NCBI RefSeq assembly: GCF_001548395.1
Contig: NZ_AP017367.1
Coordinates: forward strand, 905,001-969,000
Direction: 5' to 3'
DNA from: Leptolyngbya sp. O-77
Lineage (GTDB): Bacteria; Cyanobacteriota; Cyanobacteriia; Elainellales; Elainellaceae
Length of the DNA stretch: 64,000 bases
Part shown: positions 27,601 through 34,922 of the stretch, piece after piece
Position numbering within the stretch: the stretch's first letter is position 1
Layout of the letters: each line of letters opens with the position of its first letter
Position numbers and translations under genes: made by a program
Notes under the pieces: model-generated
Told to the model about the DNA's origin: nothing
The model's database searches: none
What the model saw: the letters and a program-made list of their open reading frames with translations, nothing else

Positions 27601-30600
27601 GGAGAAAGGGCGATCGCCGTTGGGGCCTGGTTGACGGGGGTTTCGGCGATGTCGTTAATCGTGATGGTGAACGACTGCTCAAAGAACAGCGTGCCATTGT
27701 CGGTGGTGCGGACGCGGATCGTGTAGCTGCTCTTAGTTTCAAAATCGGGTGAAACGGCGAGGCGGAGTTGGTTGCCAACAATCGTGAAGCTGGCGTTGTC
27801 GGTGTCGCCTGTGCCGGAAACGAGTGTGTAGGTGTGGGTGTCGCCTGTGTCGGGGTCGGTGGTTGTGAATGTGCCGACGGTGGTTCCGACCGGGACGTTT
27901 TCATCGACAGAATTGGTGCTGAGGGCGATCGCCGTTGGGGCTTGGTTGACGGGGGTTTCGGCGATGTCGTTAATCGTGATGGTGAACGACTGCTCAAAGA
28001 ACAGCGTGCCATTGTCGGTGGTGCGGACGCGGATGGTGTAGCTATTTTTAGTTTCAAAATCGGGTGAAACTGCTAATTTCAGAGCATTTCCATCAATTGT
28101 GAAGCTGGCGTTGTCGGTGTCGCCTGCGCCGGAAACAAGCGAGTAAGTAAACGTGTTTCCGGTATCTGGATCGGTGGTGCTGAAAGTGCCAACCGTAGTA
28201 CCAACGGGAACATTCTCATCAACGTCTGTTTCGCTCAGTATGAGAGCGGTTGGGGCTTCATTAACGTTGTTGATGTTGATGGTGAACGACTGCTCAAAGA
28301 ACAGCGTGCCGCTGTCGGTGGTGCGGACGCGGATCGTGTAGCTATCTTTAGTTTCAAAATCGGGTGAAACGGCGAGGCGGAGTTGGTTGCCGACAATCGT
28401 GAAGCTGGCGTTGTCGGTGTCGCCTGTGCCGGAAACGAGCGTGTAGGTGTGGGTGTCGCCTGTGTCTGGGTCGGTGGTTGTGAATGTGCCGACGGTGGTT
28501 CCGACCGGGACGTTTTCATCGACGTTGTTGGGAGAAAGGGCGATCGCCGTTGGGGCTTGGTTGGGCGGCGTTTCGTCGAGGTCGTTGATGGTGATGGTGA
28601 ACGACTGCTCGAAGAACAAGTTGCCGCTGTCAGTCGTGCGGACGCGAATGGTATAACTATCTTTCGTTTCAAAATCAGGAGAAACGTTCAGCCGGAGTTG
28701 GTTGCCGACAATCGCGAAGCTGGCGTTGTCGGTGTCGCCTGTGCCGGAGACGAGTGTGTAGGTGTGGGTGTCGCCCGTGTCGGGGTCGGTGGTTGTGAAT
28801 GTACCGACGGTGGTTCCGACCGGGACGTTTTCATCGACGTTGGTGGCGCTAAGGGCGATCGCCGTTGGGGCTTGGTTGGGCGGCGTTTCGTCGAGGTCGT
28901 TGATGGTGATGGTGAACGACTGCTCAAAGAACAAGTTGCCGCTGTCGGTGGTGCGAACCCGAATGGTATAGCTATCTTTCGTTTCAAAGTCGGGGGAAAC
29001 GTTCAGCCGGAGTTGGTTGCCGACAATCGCGAAGCTGGCGTTGTCGGTGTCGCCTGTGCCGGAGACGAGTGTGTAGGTGTGGGTGTCAACAAAATCAGGA
29101 TCAATGGTTGTGAATATGCCAACTTCTGTGCCAATGGGCGAGTTCTCATCCACAGACTGCGGATCAAGATTAATAGCAGTGGGTGCCTCATTGACGTTCG
29201 TCACCGCCACCACCACTTCTTTTTCGTAGCTCAATCCGTTTGGATCGGTTGCCCGAATTTTGATGGTGTAGCTGTTCTTTGTCTCAAAATCTGCCGCTGC
29301 CCGCAGCACCAAAATCGGCCCGCCGGGCCCAGTTTGAATTTCAAAACTAGCGTTATCTGGAAAATTGACTGAATCAATCAGTTCAAAATTGGTGACAGTA
29401 TCTCCATCGGGGTCAATGGCGGAGAGATTCCCAATGACGGTATCTAGCGGGGAGTTTTCTGGAAAACTGGCAGGCGTTAGCAGGATATCGGTCGGCGCGG
29501 TGCTGGTGGGCGGCGAAAACCGCTGTCCATAGACACCGGTGCCGTTAGCGTCGGGCCCCGTCCAAACGACGACAAAATTGCCGCTGGGAGCAACACCAAC
29601 GGCAGGGAAGCGCTGATCGCCTGGGGTGGTGGTGTTGACCAGAAACTCGTCACCCAGAGGAGTGCCCGTTCTGCTGAAGCGCCGCGCCACAATGCCCGTG
29701 GTCGTCACAGTTTCAGAAGGCTGGCTAAAGCTTTGCCAGGTGACGACAAAGTTGCCGTCGCTATCCATTGCCACCGTGGAATAACGCTGCTCGCCCGTGG
29801 TGAACTGGTTGACAAGGATTTCGCCCGTCAGCGGGTCACCATTGCTGTCAAACAGGCGGGCGTACACGCCCCAGCTAGAGCCGTCCTGGTTTTCGCTCGA
29901 CCAGGTAATGACAAAGTTGCCATCAGGGGCGATCGCCACATGGGAATTTTGCTGATTGCTTGCAGTGGTGCTGTTGACAGGGAATTCCGTGCCGACTCGT
30001 GCGCCCGTACTGCTGAACTTTTGGGCATAAACGCCGAAGCCACTGCCGTCTTGCCCAACGCTCGACCAGGTGACCACAAAGCTGCCATCGGGGGCGATCG
30101 CCACGTTAGAAAAACGCTGATCCAGGTCTGTCGTTGTATTGACCTGGATATCGTCGGTGCTGGCAGGGCCTATCGGTGGTTCGATTGGCTGCGCCACGCC
30201 CGCGCTGTTGAACCGTCGCACAAAAACCCCAGTGCCGTTGCCATCGCCTACGTCGCTTGTCCAGCTGACGACAAACTCGCCCGTGGGAGACATTGCCACG
30301 CTCACTTCGGTCTGGTCGCCTAGCGTGCCGGTATGAATCTGCGTTTCGCCACCGATGCGGTTGCCGTCTTTGTCAAAGCGCTGAGCGTAAATGCCTGAAT
30401 CGCCTGTCACCGGGTCTTGGATGCTTTCCCACACCACAATGAAATTGCCCTCGGCATCGGCTGCAACGCTGGCGAGTTGTTGAATATTCGCTGTCGTCGT
30501 GTTGATGCGGGCATCGTTTGTAGTGAGTCCAGAAGATGCGCCATCAAACAAGTTCTGCGCTACACCCGCACTGTTAAATCGACGAGCATAGATTCCTGTG

Positions 30601-30770
30601 TTTGAGCCACTGCCGTCTGGTCCAGTCCATACCACCACAAACCCGCCATTGCCATCTACTGCGATCGCCCTCGTCGAGAATGCCTCAGCGGTGAGTAGTG
30701 ACGTACTCTGACTGCCTGTTGTAATTGTGTTGATGGGAAACTCGGAGCCGACGAAGTTTACAGATGACAT
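24621..30770 (-). CDS. Giant cadherin-repeat/RTX surface or secreted protein
   Basis: A 2049-residue protein without a Sec signal. Residues ~20-420 hold seven related ~50-residue units (core GNFVVTWSS...DGSGFGVYAQRF), a number that fits a seven-bladed propeller. Residues ~430-1575 are eleven ~105-residue cadherin-like domains (core VDENVPVGTTVGTFTTTDPD ... DFETKDSYTIRVRTTD). Residues ~1575-1715 are a further beta domain. Residues ~1720-1960 carry RTX calcium-binding nonapeptides (GGAGNDTLLGLAGADTLLG, GEDGNDLLEGG), then a C-terminal FIYDAATSRLFFDPDGTG segment. RTX plus no Sec signal suggests type I secretion; no ABC exporter is in the window. A role in adhesion or aggregation is inferred. Confidence 0.9.
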   Translation of the reverse strand: MSSVNFVGSEFPINTITTGSQSTSLLTAEAFSTRAIAVDGNGGFVVVWTGPDGSGSNTGIYARRFNSAGVAQNLFDGASSGLTTNDARINTTTANIQQLASVAADAEGNFIVVWESIQDPVTGDSGIYAQRFDKDGNRIGGETQIHTGTLGDQTEVSVAMSPTGEFVVSWTSDVGDGNGTGVFVRRFNSAGVAQPIEPPIGPASTDDIQVNTTTDLDQRFSNVAIAPDGSFVVTWSSVGQDGSGFGVYAQKFSSTGARVGTEFPVNSTTASNQQNSHVAIAPDGNFVITWSSENQDGSSWGVYARLFDSNGDPLTGEILVNQFTTGEQRYSTVAMDSDGNFVVTWQSFSQPSETVTTTGIVARRFSRTGTPLGDEFLVNTTTPGDQRFPAVGVAPSGNFVVVWTGPDANGTGVYGQRFSPPTSTAPTDILLTPASFPENSPLDTVIGNLSAIDPDGDTVTNFELIDSVNFPDNASFEIQTGPGGPILVLRAAADFETKNSYTIKIRATDPNGLSYEKEVVVAVTNVNEAPTAINLDPQSVDENSPIGTEVGIFTTIDPDFVDTHTYTLVSGTGDTDNASFAIVGNQLRLNVSPDFETKDSYTIRVRTTDSGNLFFEQSFTITINDLDETPPNQAPTAIALSATNVDENVPVGTTVGTFTTTDPDTGDTHTYTLVSGTGDTDNASFAIVGNQLRLNVSPDFETKDSYTIRVRTTDSGNLFFEQSFTITINDLDETPPNQAPTAIALSPNNVDENVPVGTTVGTFTTTDPDTGDTHTYTLVSGTGDTDNASFTIVGNQLRLAVSPDFETKDSYTIRVRTTDSGTLFFEQSFTININNVNEAPTALILSETDVDENVPVGTTVGTFSTTDPDTGNTFTYSLVSGAGDTDNASFTIDGNALKLAVSPDFETKNSYTIRVRTTDNGTLFFEQSFTITINDIAETPVNQAPTAIALSTNSVDENVPVGTTVGTFTTTDPDTGDTHTYTLVSGTGDTDNASFTIVGNQLRLAVSPDFETKSSYTIRVRTTDNGTLFFEQSFTITINDIAETPVNQAPTAIALSPNNVDENVPVGTTVGTFTTTDPDTGDTHTYTLVSGTGDTDNASFTIVGNQLRLNVSPDFETKNSYTIRVRTTDSGNLFFEQSFTITINDLDETLPNQAPTAIALSATNVDENVPVGTTVGTFTTTDPDTGDTHTYTLVSGTGDTDNASFTIVGNQLRLNVSPDFETKDSYTIRVRTTDSGNLFFEQSFTITINDLDETLPNQAPTAIALSATNVDENVPVGTTVGTFTTTDPDTGDTHTYTLVSGTGDTDNASFTIVGNQLRLNVSPDFETKDSYTIRVRTTDSGNLFFEQSFTITINDLDETLPNQAPTAIALSATNVDENVPVGTTVGTFTTTDPDTGDTHTYTLVSGTGDTDNASFAIVGNQLRLNVSPDFETKNSYTIRVRTTDSGSLFFEQSFTITINDLSELPPVVNQPPTDIALSSLSVLENVPANTIIGTFDSSDPDHSSGFTYTLVSGAGSTDNAAFLIEGDRLRILSSPDFESKNSYSIRVRTTDPSGGSFEKVFIISVLDVNETPSSISAPIVVDLNGTAAGIDFSIGAPTVASIKVAAPNATITKTSPTNLTQLVVNLTNPINGASERLIADVSGTNLRTNYNPTGVLTIWGSAPASVYQQVLRTITYENSAAVPNTSTRTIFAAASDGQTFSPIAFTTLSFVGLSQVDGTNGDDVLVTTPNTDLLSGRAGNDIVRSTLANLRQQDVIRGGPGVDTLVLTDGTGSITVNVGNFNSQLPDISPGTLVTEFEVFDLSGFRGNALMIGADNFDDYLVGGIGNDTLDGGTGNNTLIGGLGNDVYIVRNPADTIIERPNEGNDTVQAAVNYTLPDHVENLVLIDNARNGTGNAQNNRITGNALRNLLQGGAGNDTLLGLAGADTLLGEDGNDLLEGGRGRNILTGGQGRDTFVFGVGRGLGRSIVTDFNLRQDRILVRGTGLSAGRIDAAQFIRGTSARRQSDRFIYDAATSRLFFDPDGTGSQRQVLIGTLSNRPSLGAGNIIVG
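26390..29110. repeat. 315-bp tandem repeats inside the cadherin gene
   Basis: About eight and a half units of 315 bp (105 codons) follow each other. The units starting near 26693, 27008 and 27323 are virtually identical, including silent positions, while units at 28080-28300 have drifted. Many units contain the HIP1 octamer in GGGCGATCGCCGT. Near-identity at synonymous sites shows recent duplication or gene conversion. The high GC and codon bias leave long open frames on the opposite strand, which are shadows. Confidence 0.93.
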
Positions 30771-30983
30771 GGCAGGTTGCTCGCAATGGGCTGGGTAGAC
30801 GACCGACTGAGGCTAAAGCAGGCGCTAGACTGAGGTTTGGACGGCAGCCAACCGTCGAAATAAGGAAGATCCGCACACATCGTACCCAAATCGGCATATT
30901 TTCCCATCAGGGAGCGATCGCCCTTTCTCCGTATTTTCCGGTCTATTTTTGCGCTCTCAACAGGTTCCGCCGATTCGCCTTCC

Positions 30984-32531
30984 ATGAATACGCCATTACC
31001 CAGTTCACAAATCGATAATCTATATGAGGTTGTGGTGATCGGCAGCGGCATTGGCGGGCTGACGGCGGCAGCGCTGCTGGCGCGATATGGGCGGCGGGTG
31101 CTGGTGTGCGAAAGCCACGCAATTCCGGGTGGTGCGGCCCACAGCTTTTCGCGGCAGGGCTTTCATTTTGATTCAGGCCCCTCCTTCTATTGCGGGCTGA
31201 GTGAGGGGCGATCGCTCAATCCGCTCAAGCAGGTTTTGGATGTGCTGGGCGAGTCGGTTGCGGCTGTGCCCTACGACCCACTGGGTCACTACCACTTTCC
31301 AGAGGGCACGTTTCCGGTCCATTGCCAGAGCGATTGCTATCGGGCTGCCGTGGCCGAGATCACGCCCCAGGGTGCGCGAGAGCTTGCCCAGCTAGAGCAG
31401 CGGTTCCTCCAGATTTACAACGGGCTGCGCGACATCCCCACCCTGGCGCTGCGGGCAGACTGGCAACTGGTGCCAGTTTTGCTCAGCCGCTATCCCTGGG
31501 CGCTGCTCAAGCTGCTGCCCCAAGTGCGATCGCTCCAGTCCTCGGCGGGTGATCTGCTGGATCAAACTGTGCGCGATCCGTGGGTGCGGCGGTTGGTAGA
31601 CCTGGAATGCTTCTTGCTGTCGGGGCTGCCTGCGGCGGGAACGGTCGCGCCAGAGATGGCGTTTATGTTTGGCGAACGCACAAATTCTGTGGTGGACTAT
31701 CCGCTGGGCGGCAGCGGGGCGATCGTGCAAGCCCTCGTGCGTGGGCTGGAGAAATGGGGCGGCAGGCTGCGGCTGAATGCCCATGTGGAGCAAATTTTGG
31801 TAGAAAACGGGCAGGCGGTGGGCGTGCGGCTGCGGTCGGGCGAGGCGATCGCTGCAAAGACCGTCATTTCCAACGCCACCCTCTGGGACACCTACACGCA
31901 CCTGCTCAAGCCCGGTGATTTGCCCGAAGACTACCGTCAGAGCGCTCTGGAAACCCCCGCTGTAGATAGCTTTATGCACCTGCACTTGGGCATCCGCGCC
32001 GACGGGCTAGAGGGACTCACTGGCCATCATGTCGTGGTGCAAGATCCGGTTGAGCGCTACGACCTGGCTGCGCCGGGCCACACCTGCATGATTTCGATTC
32101 CCTCGGTGTGGGATGCCAGCCTCGCGCCGTCAGGTCATCACGTCGTCCATGCCTATACCCTGGAACCCTACGACGGCTGGCAGCGCGATGCCACCTACGA
32201 AGCCCGCAAGCGAGAGCGGGCAGAGCCGCTTTATCGGGCGCTGGAGCGGGTGATTCCCGACGTGCGCGATCGCCTCGTGCTAGAGCGAATCGGCACACCG
32301 CTCACCCATGCCCGCTACCTGCGCCGCCATCGGGGGACCTACGGCCCGGCGATCGCCGCCCATCAGGGCCGGTTTCCCAGCACACACACGCCCATTCGCG
32401 GACTCTACCGCGTCGGCGACAGCACCCTGCCAGGAATTGGGGTTCCGGCGGTCGCTGCGTCGGGGATTCTCTGTGCCAATACGCTAGTAACGCCTACCGC
32501 TACGGCAGCACTGCTTAGGGAACTGGCCTGA
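30984..32531 (+). CDS. CrtISO/CrtI-family FAD-dependent oxidoreductase
   Basis: The 515-residue protein belongs to the phytoene desaturase/carotenoid isomerase/retinol saturase superfamily. It starts with a short leader and the dinucleotide-binding motif VVVIGSGIGGLTAAALLARY, then VCESHAIPGGAAHSFSRQGF. The middle has YPLGGSGAIVQALVRGLEKW, and the C-terminus has the FAD-closing motif GLYRVGDSTLPGIGVPAVAA. The length and GGAAHSF motif match cyanobacterial carotenoid isomerase-like proteins (true CrtH is ~500 residues), but paralogues are common, so I give no gene name. It is divergent from the cadherin gene with a 213-bp spacer. Confidence 0.87.
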   Translation: MNTPLPSSQIDNLYEVVVIGSGIGGLTAAALLARYGRRVLVCESHAIPGGAAHSFSRQGFHFDSGPSFYCGLSEGRSLNPLKQVLDVLGESVAAVPYDPLGHYHFPEGTFPVHCQSDCYRAAVAEITPQGARELAQLEQRFLQIYNGLRDIPTLALRADWQLVPVLLSRYPWALLKLLPQVRSLQSSAGDLLDQTVRDPWVRRLVDLECFLLSGLPAAGTVAPEMAFMFGERTNSVVDYPLGGSGAIVQALVRGLEKWGGRLRLNAHVEQILVENGQAVGVRLRSGEAIAAKTVISNATLWDTYTHLLKPGDLPEDYRQSALETPAVDSFMHLHLGIRADGLEGLTGHHVVVQDPVERYDLAAPGHTCMISIPSVWDASLAPSGHHVVHAYTLEPYDGWQRDATYEARKRERAEPLYRALERVIPDVRDRLVLERIGTPLTHARYLRRHRGTYGPAIAAHQGRFPSTHTPIRGLYRVGDSTLPGIGVPAVAASGILCANTLVTPTATAALLRELA

Positions 32532-33285
32532 CTCCATCATTTGGCTAGAGGGGGCATTTGGCTAGAGGGGGCAAACGCCAGTGGGCAAAGCGCTTTCGTC
32601 AGAAAGTGCAAAAGGAAGTGCAAACTCAGCCCGCTGCCTAAAGCCAAGGCTTTCTCCCCTCTTCCATGACACGAAAAAAGGCAGTACGATAGAAGGCTTT
32701 TTTGTTTTTCTCTTGATTTTTTAAAATTTGTGCTTAGAATGGATGCTATCTGCTTCCAGCCCGCTGAACTTATTGAAAACGTTTCTTGGGAAAGTTTCTT
32801 AAGAATCGGTTTACTCTCAAGCCAGGGGCAATCGCTAAAGATTCAGGAATGAAATTTAATTGAGGACATCAACTTAGGTAGGTGCGGATTGATGTTCTGA
32901 CACAGTTCTTTCTAACACAGTTCTTAAGATTCGTTCGGCAAATACGGTCTTAGAATGATTGAGAATTTAGCAGATTGAAATCCAGAATCATACCTTATCT
33001 TTAAGGGATCTGAGTTTTGAAGCAGGATTTTGACTGTCTTGACTGTAGCTAGTTGCTGTCTTTAGAACTGTTGTTGCATTTTGCAATGCCTAGCCCCTAT
33101 GCTCTAGCTCCCATCTGAAGTTAGTGCTTTTTGGTCTAGCGTCTCTCCGTGAAAGCAGCCTGGGGCAGGGGCTTTGGCGTAGCCTCGCGACCACCTTGTA
33201 ATTGGAAAAGGTTCCGTAAACTCAGGGATTTACTTTGCCTGAGTCGTGTTTTTAATGTTTTGTTGAATTTGGATCACTATAATCT
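32532..33285. other. ~750-bp AT-rich gene-free region
   Basis: No supported coding frame. It contains a 17-bp direct duplication (CATTTGGCTAGAGGGGG, 32538-32554 and 32555-32571) and a short hairpin AAAGCC-AA-GGCTTT near 32640. The rest is AT-rich sequence unlike its neighbours that could be a long leader for the small gene at 33286. Confidence 0.55.
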
Positions 33286-33480
33286 ATGACAGGTGCAGAG
33301 TGGATCTTTATTGGGTTTGCATTTGCGTGTTCATTCTTGTTCAACAAGCCTGCTGAGAAGAAAAAGGAAAAAACTAAGGAAGAAGAGTTTGCTGATCTGA
33401 TTAAGCACTTCATGACCGAGGGAATCCCTGTAAAGATCAAGGGCGCATCCGAGGGTGAAAAAGCCGAAAAACCGTCCTGA
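33286..33480 (+). CDS. Small membrane-anchored hypothetical protein
   Basis: A 64-residue product: a short hydrophobic N-terminal helix (WIFIGFAFACSFLF) followed by a Lys/Glu-rich tail (PAEKKKEKTKEEEFADLIKH and onward). Single-helix proteins with this arrangement are common in cyanobacteria. I do not recognise the family. Start ATG at 33286; no strong Shine-Dalgarno visible. Confidence 0.5.
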   Translation: MTGAEWIFIGFAFACSFLFNKPAEKKKEKTKEEEFADLIKHFMTEGIPVKIKGASEGEKAEKPS

Positions 33481-33589
33481 AGTTCGGTTCAGGAAATCTG
33501 ATTGATCGGCCGGTTGATTGGCCGAAAAATATGGGTGTATGGCTGCTCAATAAACGCGAGGGTTCTAATTGCTTGACGACCTTTTTCTG

Positions 33590-33718
33590 TGGGGGCGATC
33601 GCCCCAAAATAACCATCCCCTATTTGGTTTTTCGAGTTGATGCCATCTTTCAATTTGCCCCGTTCATTCGCGCCCTTTAGCAAGTGTGTCGAAGGTGTAT
33701 TTGGGGCGATCGCCCCCA
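33590..33718. repeat. HIP1-containing inverted-repeat element, ~130 bp
   Basis: The left arm at 33590-33611 reads TGGGGGCGATCGCCCCAAAA then TA. The right arm at 33698-33718 is its reverse complement apart from one A in the A run. The arms flank ~86 bp with no gene. Each arm is itself a HIP1-centred palindrome. Right after it, CATCGGCGTATCG is repeated three times (about 33749-33795). The whole could be a miniature mobile element or a structured RNA. Confidence 0.7.
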
Positions 33719-33907
33719 CCCCAAATACCCAAGCTAAATCCCCATTCCTCATCGGCGTATCGGCATCGGCGTATCGACTCATCGGCGTATCGGCGCAGAT
33801 TGCAGATTATAGACAGCGCGGCTCACGCGGCTAAAAGTTCTATTGGCCACAAATTCACTTTGGAGTATACTTAAGCCTCGATTCACTTACCCAGACACAG
33901 CGCTGAG

Positions 33908-34300
33908 TTGAACGCCAGCGGGGAGGTTCTTATTCCTGAGACACTTACTTTAACGGTGAGCCTGCGCGGCACTCGGGAGGTGCGAGACAACAGCCAGGTC
34001 TTCCGCCTCGCGGGGCTTCTCGATGCGTTTTCTGAACCCACCTTCCGCAAAGTCGTCGATAAATATATCGAGGAGGGGCCGTCTAGCGTCATCCTCGACA
34101 TGTCCCAGATTGACTTTATTGATAGCTCCGGCATTGGGGCGCTGGTGCAGGTGGCAAAGAAAGTGCAGCAGGCAAGTGGCAAGCTGCAACTGATCGCCAA
34201 CTCCCGCGTCATGCAGACGATCAAAATGGTGCGTTTGGAGCAATTTTTCAAGATTCAACCCAACGTCGAGGCGGCTCTGGAGAATGCCAAGCGGTCTTGA
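33908..34300 (+). CDS. STAS-domain anti-anti-sigma-like protein
   Basis: The 130-residue protein is a single STAS domain, the fold of SpoIIAA-type anti-sigma factor antagonists. The phosphorylatable Ser lies in FIDSSGIGALVQVAKK, preceded by SVILDMSQI. In this family phosphorylation by a Ser kinase switches partner binding. The start is TTG at 33908; a GTG at 33956 (SLRGTREVRDNSQVFRL) is an alternative, but homologues usually include a few residues before TVSLRGTREV. The 3' end overlaps mrnC by 17 bp, suggesting co-transcription with the RNA-processing genes. Confidence 0.87.
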   Translation: MNASGEVLIPETLTLTVSLRGTREVRDNSQVFRLAGLLDAFSEPTFRKVVDKYIEEGPSSVILDMSQIDFIDSSGIGALVQVAKKVQQASGKLQLIANSRVMQTIKMVRLEQFFKIQPNVEAALENAKRS

Positions 34301-34733
34301 TGCGGCTGGGTCGTGCCCCGCTGAGAAGGGACTCCGGGAGCAAGACCTCCAGCGGCTCTCTCCGGCTGCTCTGGCCTACGTGGGCGATGCAGTGTATGAG
34401 CTGCATGTGCGGGTAGCCTGCTTGCTGCCGCCCAAACGCATTCAAGATTATCATCGGCAAGTCGTGGAGCAGGTGCGGGCCGAAAGCCAGGCCGCCCAGG
34501 TGCGATCGCTCTCTATCCATCTCACCGAACAGGAGCAAGACATTGTGCGGCGAGGGCGCAATGCGGCTCAGCGAGGCCCCCGGCGGGTGGATGCCGAGAT
34601 CTATCGTCAGGCCACAGGTCTAGAAACGCTGCTGGGGTACTTGTATCTCAGCAACCCAGGGCGGTTGCAGGAGTTGCTGACACGGATGCAGCCGCTAGAA
34701 AACTTGCCTGAAGAGGGCAGCGAAAAAGCCTGA
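34284..34733 (+). CDS. mrnC: Mini-ribonuclease III (MrnC)
   Basis: A dimeric RNase III-fold nuclease lacking the dsRNA-binding domain; in Bacillus it matures the 23S rRNA ends. The 149-residue product has the catalytic helix LAYVGDAVYELHVRVACL (Asp), the conserved IQDYHRQVVEQVRAESQ and VRRGRNAA, and the second acidic site region LETLLGYLYLSNPGRLQELL (Glu). Fourteen or so N-terminal residues before LREQDLQRLSPAAL are non-conserved, so the exact start is uncertain. It overlaps the STAS gene and precedes rlmB by 190 bp, the common mrnC-rlmB pairing. Confidence 0.92.
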   Translation: MPSGLDAAGSCPAEKGLREQDLQRLSPAALAYVGDAVYELHVRVACLLPPKRIQDYHRQVVEQVRAESQAAQVRSLSIHLTEQEQDIVRRGRNAAQRGPRRVDAEIYRQATGLETLLGYLYLSNPGRLQELLTRMQPLENLPEEGSEKA

Positions 34734-34922
34734 CCGTTTAGATGCAGCAAGCTTAAGCAACCGCAACAAAATTGCAAGAAATCTTTGGTCAGGGAATCGT
34801 GTTGGTTTTCCCCCAATTCGGGGCTGGCTCCGCTATGCTAGAAACCCGGAGATGCTGACGGTTTTACTGCCCGGCGCGTCTTAGACATTTAGACACTACG
34901 ACTACGTCAGGGAAGGAGACTC

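Noticed and set aside
26508..27752. Long open frame (414 codons) antisense to the cadherin gene
   Set aside because: It is the complement of the 315-bp repeats; its product is itself repetitive and has no family features. The cadherin frame explains the region.
28383..29372. Second long antisense frame (329 codons) in the cadherin repeats
   Set aside because: Same repeat shadow; no ribosome binding site or motif.
33489..33782. 97-codon minus-strand frame over the HIP1 inverted element
   Set aside because: It runs through both inverted arms (GAIAP from HIP1) and has no recognisable domain; more likely a repeat shadow than a gene.
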